DNA from: an uncultured Flavobacteriales bacterium
GTDB taxonomy: Bacteria > Bacteroidota > Bacteroidia > Flavobacteriales > Crocinitomicaceae
Direction: 5' to 3'
Length of the DNA stretch: 8,993 bases
Assembly (NCBI GenBank): GCA_946479985.1
Contig: CAMLIF010000135.1
Coordinates: forward strand, 1-8,993
Positions 6,966 to 8,993 of this stretch are shown here, one piece after another. The notes below the pieces were generated by a model. That model did not search any database, was not told the origin of the DNA, and saw only the letters and a program-made list of their open reading frames with translations. Position 1 is the first letter of the stretch. Each line of letters opens with the position of its first letter. The translations under genes were made by a program, and so were the position numbers.

Positions 6966-8144
6966 CTAGCAGTTCTCTATAATAATTGCAGATGCGCCGC
7001 CGCCGCCATTACAAATACCAGCGCCACCAATTTTAGCGTTGTTTTGTTTCAATACGTTAATAAGAGTAACAATGACACGTGATCCGGAGTTTCCAAGCGG
7101 ATGTCCAAGTGCCACTGCACCACCGTTTACGTCTACTTTTTCCGGATCAAGTCCTAAAATCTTTGTATTCGCCAATCCTACAACAGAGAAAGCCTGGTTC
7201 AATTCCCAGAAATCAACATCTGAAGTTTGAAGTCCTGCTTTTGCAAGAGCAACGGGAACAGCTTTGGAAGGAGAAGTTGTAAACCAAACCGGATCTTGTG
7301 CAGCATCTCCGTAACCAATAATCTTCGCCAATGGAGTTAAACCGTATTTTTCAACTGCTTCTTTTGAAGCAAGAATCAAAGCAGAAGCTCCATCATTTAA
7401 CGTTGAAGCATTTGCTGCAGTAATTGTTCCTTCTTTATCAAAAGCGGGTCTCAATGTTGGAATTTTGTCCAAATGAACATTTGTATATTCTTCGTCTTTC
7501 GAAATTACAATCGGATCACCTTTTCGCTGAGGAACAGAAACAGGAACAACCTCGTTGTCAAATTTTCCCGCATCCCATGCCGCCGCAGCACGTTTATACG
7601 AAGTAATTGCGAAATTATCCTGGTCTTCTCTTGAGAAATTATATTCTTTAGCACATTCTTCGGCGCAATTTCCCATTGGAACTTTATTATAAACATCCAG
7701 TAAGCCATCTTTGGTAATTCCGTCGAGCATTGTAATGTTACCGAATTTTGTTCCGTTACGGCCATCAATATAATGAGGTACCATACTCATGTTTTCCATC
7801 CCACCTGCAACAACAATCTCGTTATCACCGGCTAAAATTGTCTGAGCACCAAGCATCACTGCTTTCATTCCCGAAGCACATACTTTGTTAACTGTTGTAC
7901 AAGGAACTGTATTTGGAAGTCCGGCTCCCAGTGCAGCCTGACGGGCAGGAGCTTGTCCGACACCAGCCTGCAAGACGTTCCCCATAAATACTTCATTCAC
8001 TAATTCAGGTTTTACACCACCTTTATCTAAAGCTCCTTTAATAGCTACAGAACCAAGCTGTGTTGCAGGAACTGTTGATAATCCTCCCATGAATGCTCCC
8101 ATCGGGGTTCTAACAGCAGCAACAATATAAACTTCTTTCGACAT
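6966..8144 (-). CDS. Acetyl-CoA C-acetyltransferase (thiolase, ACAT1-like)
   Basis: A cytosolic thiolase that condenses two acetyl-CoA to acetoacetyl-CoA or runs the reverse cleavage. At 392 residues it has the standard family length, and both halves are complete. The nucleophilic cysteine is C89 in VNKVCASGMKA, with the neighbouring GGMENMS motif at 114-120. The second-half motifs are N316 in ELNQAFSVVGLAN, H348 in GGAVALGHPLG and the acid/base C378 in GAGICNGGGG. The stretch KDGLLDVYNKVPMGNCAE (145-162) and the NQAFSVVGLAN block are closest in my memory to mitochondrial ACAT1-type acetoacetyl-CoA thiolases rather than to long-chain FadA. The usual NEAF is NQAF here. No fatty-acid oxidation or mevalonate gene is adjacent, so degradative versus biosynthetic use is open. 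The start at 8144 gives the normal MSKEVYIVAAVRTPMG opening; an A-rich tract, not a Shine-Dalgarno site, precedes it. It has its own terminator and is divergent from the lipoprotein gene. Confidence 0.95.
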   Translation of the reverse strand: MSKEVYIVAAVRTPMGAFMGGLSTVPATQLGSVAIKGALDKGGVKPELVNEVFMGNVLQAGVGQAPARQAALGAGLPNTVPCTTVNKVCASGMKAVMLGAQTILAGDNEIVVAGGMENMSMVPHYIDGRNGTKFGNITMLDGITKDGLLDVYNKVPMGNCAEECAKEYNFSREDQDNFAITSYKRAAAAWDAGKFDNEVVPVSVPQRKGDPIVISKDEEYTNVHLDKIPTLRPAFDKEGTITAANASTLNDGASALILASKEAVEKYGLTPLAKIIGYGDAAQDPVWFTTSPSKAVPVALAKAGLQTSDVDFWELNQAFSVVGLANTKILGLDPEKVDVNGGAVALGHPLGNSGSRVIVTLINVLKQNNAKIGGAGICNGGGGASAIIIENC

Positions 8145-8167
8145 AGTATCTTTTTTTTATTTGCACG

Positions 8168-8175
8168 CGAATTTA
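8168..8175 (-). promoter_or_regulatory. Possible -7 promoter element for the thiolase gene
   Basis: Read on the minus strand this is TAAATTCG, seven of eight positions compatible with the Bacteroidota consensus TAnnTTTG. A TTC trinucleotide, a near match to the -33 TTG, ends 19 bases upstream. The predicted RNA start would lie about 18-20 bases before the ATG at 8144. The call is tentative because both elements are imperfect. Confidence 0.35.
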
Positions 8176-8263
8176 CGGTTTTTAAGCAGATGCTGAATGT
8201 TTTCCTCTGAGATAATTTTTTGAATTGTTCTATTCACAGATACCGAAGTTGGGTTGATTCTTT

Positions 8264-8271
8264 TACTTTTG
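8264..8271 (+). promoter_or_regulatory. Bacteroidota -7 promoter element of the lipoprotein operon
   Basis: TACTTTTG fits the consensus TAnnTTTG at every fixed position and sits just upstream of the lipoprotein gene. Transcription would start near 8278. No TTG lies at the ideal -33 distance; the closest, at 8249-8251 and 8254-8256, are too near. The -7 match is perfect, but the promoter lacks a clear partner element and may be weak or activator dependent. Confidence 0.5.
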
Positions 8272-8314
8272 TTATATTCATAATCTGACTATGTTAAATA
8301 AAAATCTTTCATCC

Positions 8315-8902
8315 ATGAATAAATTCTATACGTTCCTCGGGGTCCTAACGTTAATCCTGTCACTTGGCTCTTGTACCAATATTTCGGCATCAAAGGTTCC
8401 TGGGAAACAGGCAACTGAATTTCCACAAGACCTTCTAGGTACGTATTCCTTAGAATATCCGGAAGATTTTCAGGGAATTATGGAGCTTGATTCAACAGGA
8501 CAATATCAAACAACCATTCGAATTGAGAAGGATAAACTGATTGAAGAAGATTCAGACGGAATTCGGGAACTGCCTCTTGGAGATTCGATATATTATTCTA
8601 CTGTCGGGAATTCCGTTTTCCTGACATTGGGGCCAAATCCGAATTATACTATTCTGAAGCTGAAAAAAGAAGGAAATGATATTTTACTTTATGCAATGTA
8701 CACTTATGAAGAAGTGACAGCCGCTGATCTGAAAAAATATGCAACTAAAGTGAAAGAAGAAAAAGTAGTAGGAGCAGACGGTACAGATTCGGAAGATATA
8801 GGAATGTCGAACTACGTTTTAACTTTTAAGGATAAAAAACTGGATGCTTTCTTTGAAAGTGAATATACTTCGAAATCACCATTTCGTTTAGTAAGACAAT
8901 AA
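8315..8902 (+). CDS. Hypothetical lipoprotein of unknown function
   Basis: I do not recognise this family. The chosen start gives a 19-residue lipoprotein signal peptide: a short basic start (MNK), a hydrophobic stretch (FLGVLTLILSL) and a lipobox LGSC with the lipidated Cys at residue 20. An earlier in-frame ATG at 8291 adds eight residues (MLNKNLSS) and is also possible; it would leave only about 13 bases of leader after the predicted RNA start. The mature protein has about 176 residues, is acidic, and alternates short beta-like stretches (for example LLGTYSLEY, GIMELD, VFLTLG, ILLYAMYTY, SNYVLTF), which may mean a small lipocalin-like barrel or sandwich; this is a guess. No catalytic motif is seen. 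After the Cys comes TNISAS, not an obvious flavobacterial surface-export signal, so periplasmic anchoring is most likely. A second exported gene starts 9 bases after its stop codon, so the two are probably co-transcribed. Confidence 0.85.
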   Translation: MNKFYTFLGVLTLILSLGSCTNISASKVPGKQATEFPQDLLGTYSLEYPEDFQGIMELDSTGQYQTTIRIEKDKLIEEDSDGIRELPLGDSIYYSTVGNSVFLTLGPNPNYTILKLKKEGNDILLYAMYTYEEVTAADLKKYATKVKEEKVVGADGTDSEDIGMSNYVLTFKDKKLDAFFESEYTSKSPFRLVRQ

Positions 8903-8911
8903 GATCAGAAT

Positions 8912-8993
8912 ATGATGAGTAGTCTTAAAAATACCCTTTTATCTGCGCTTACCTTAATTCCGATTCTCGGTTCAGCCCAGGAAGCTACCGAAG
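8912..8993 (+). CDS. Start of an exported protein with signal peptide; 3' end outside window
   Basis: Only the first 27 residues are in the window. They form a classical signal peptide: MMSSLKN as the n-region, LLSALTLIPILG as the hydrophobic core, and GSA before a Gln as a likely signal peptidase I site (SAQ is a frequent junction in Bacteroidota), then EATE. Two tandem ATG codons (8912 and 8915) could both serve as start. The frame stays open to the end of the window. It begins 9 bases after the lipoprotein stop on the same strand, which suggests one operon and a shared envelope role. Nothing about its function can be said from this piece. Confidence 0.75.
   Translation, partial: MMSSLKNTLLSALTLIPILGSAQEATE

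Overview
The window looks like chromosomal DNA of a Bacteroidota bacterium, most likely Flavobacteriales; a Fluviicola/Crocinitomicaceae-like host is only an impression. The reasons are: a very long secreted protein ending in a type IX secretion system (T9SS) type B sorting domain; a bacillithiol-type BshA; a NagZ-like glycosidase fused to a serine beta-lactamase-fold module; moderate-to-low GC; no start codon preceded by a convincing Shine-Dalgarno sequence; and a perfect TAnnTTTG promoter element of the Bacteroidota type before the last operon. No mobile element, CRISPR array, rRNA or tRNA is visible.

Left part, plus strand. Bases 1-2619 hold the 3' part of a two-module cell-wall enzyme (family 3 glycoside hydrolase plus S12/class C beta-lactamase-like module); its 5' end lies outside the window. 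After a 142-base gap comes bshA (2762-3901), the first committed step of bacillithiol synthesis. It ends in a strong hairpin (3927-3959) that also serves the convergent gene on the other strand.

Middle part, minus strand. Bases 3978-6758 encode a 926-residue exported protein made of a lectin/jelly-roll-like N-terminal region, PKD domains, three tandem Ig-like repeats and a T9SS type B C-terminal domain. Its upstream region (6759-6904) carries a 14-bp perfect palindrome and a 9-bp direct repeat. Further right, also on the minus strand, is an acetyl-CoA acetyltransferase (thiolase, 6966-8144) with its own directional terminator (6905-6940), so the two minus genes are probably separate transcription units.

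Right part, plus strand. Divergent from the thiolase, a small unknown lipoprotein (8315-8902; possible earlier start at 8291) is followed 9 bases later by the start of another signal-peptide-bearing protein that runs off the window (8912-8993). These two are probably one operon of envelope proteins.

Functionally the genes are mostly envelope and core metabolism: muropeptide recycling, low-molecular-weight thiol synthesis, a surface or secreted adhesin-like protein, acyl-CoA metabolism and two unknown envelope proteins. The best leads are the NagZ-serine hydrolase fusion beside bshA, the unknown lipoprotein/exported-protein pair, and the palindrome/direct-repeat region upstream of the T9SS substrate. 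I do not see strong evidence for a new defence or mobile system.
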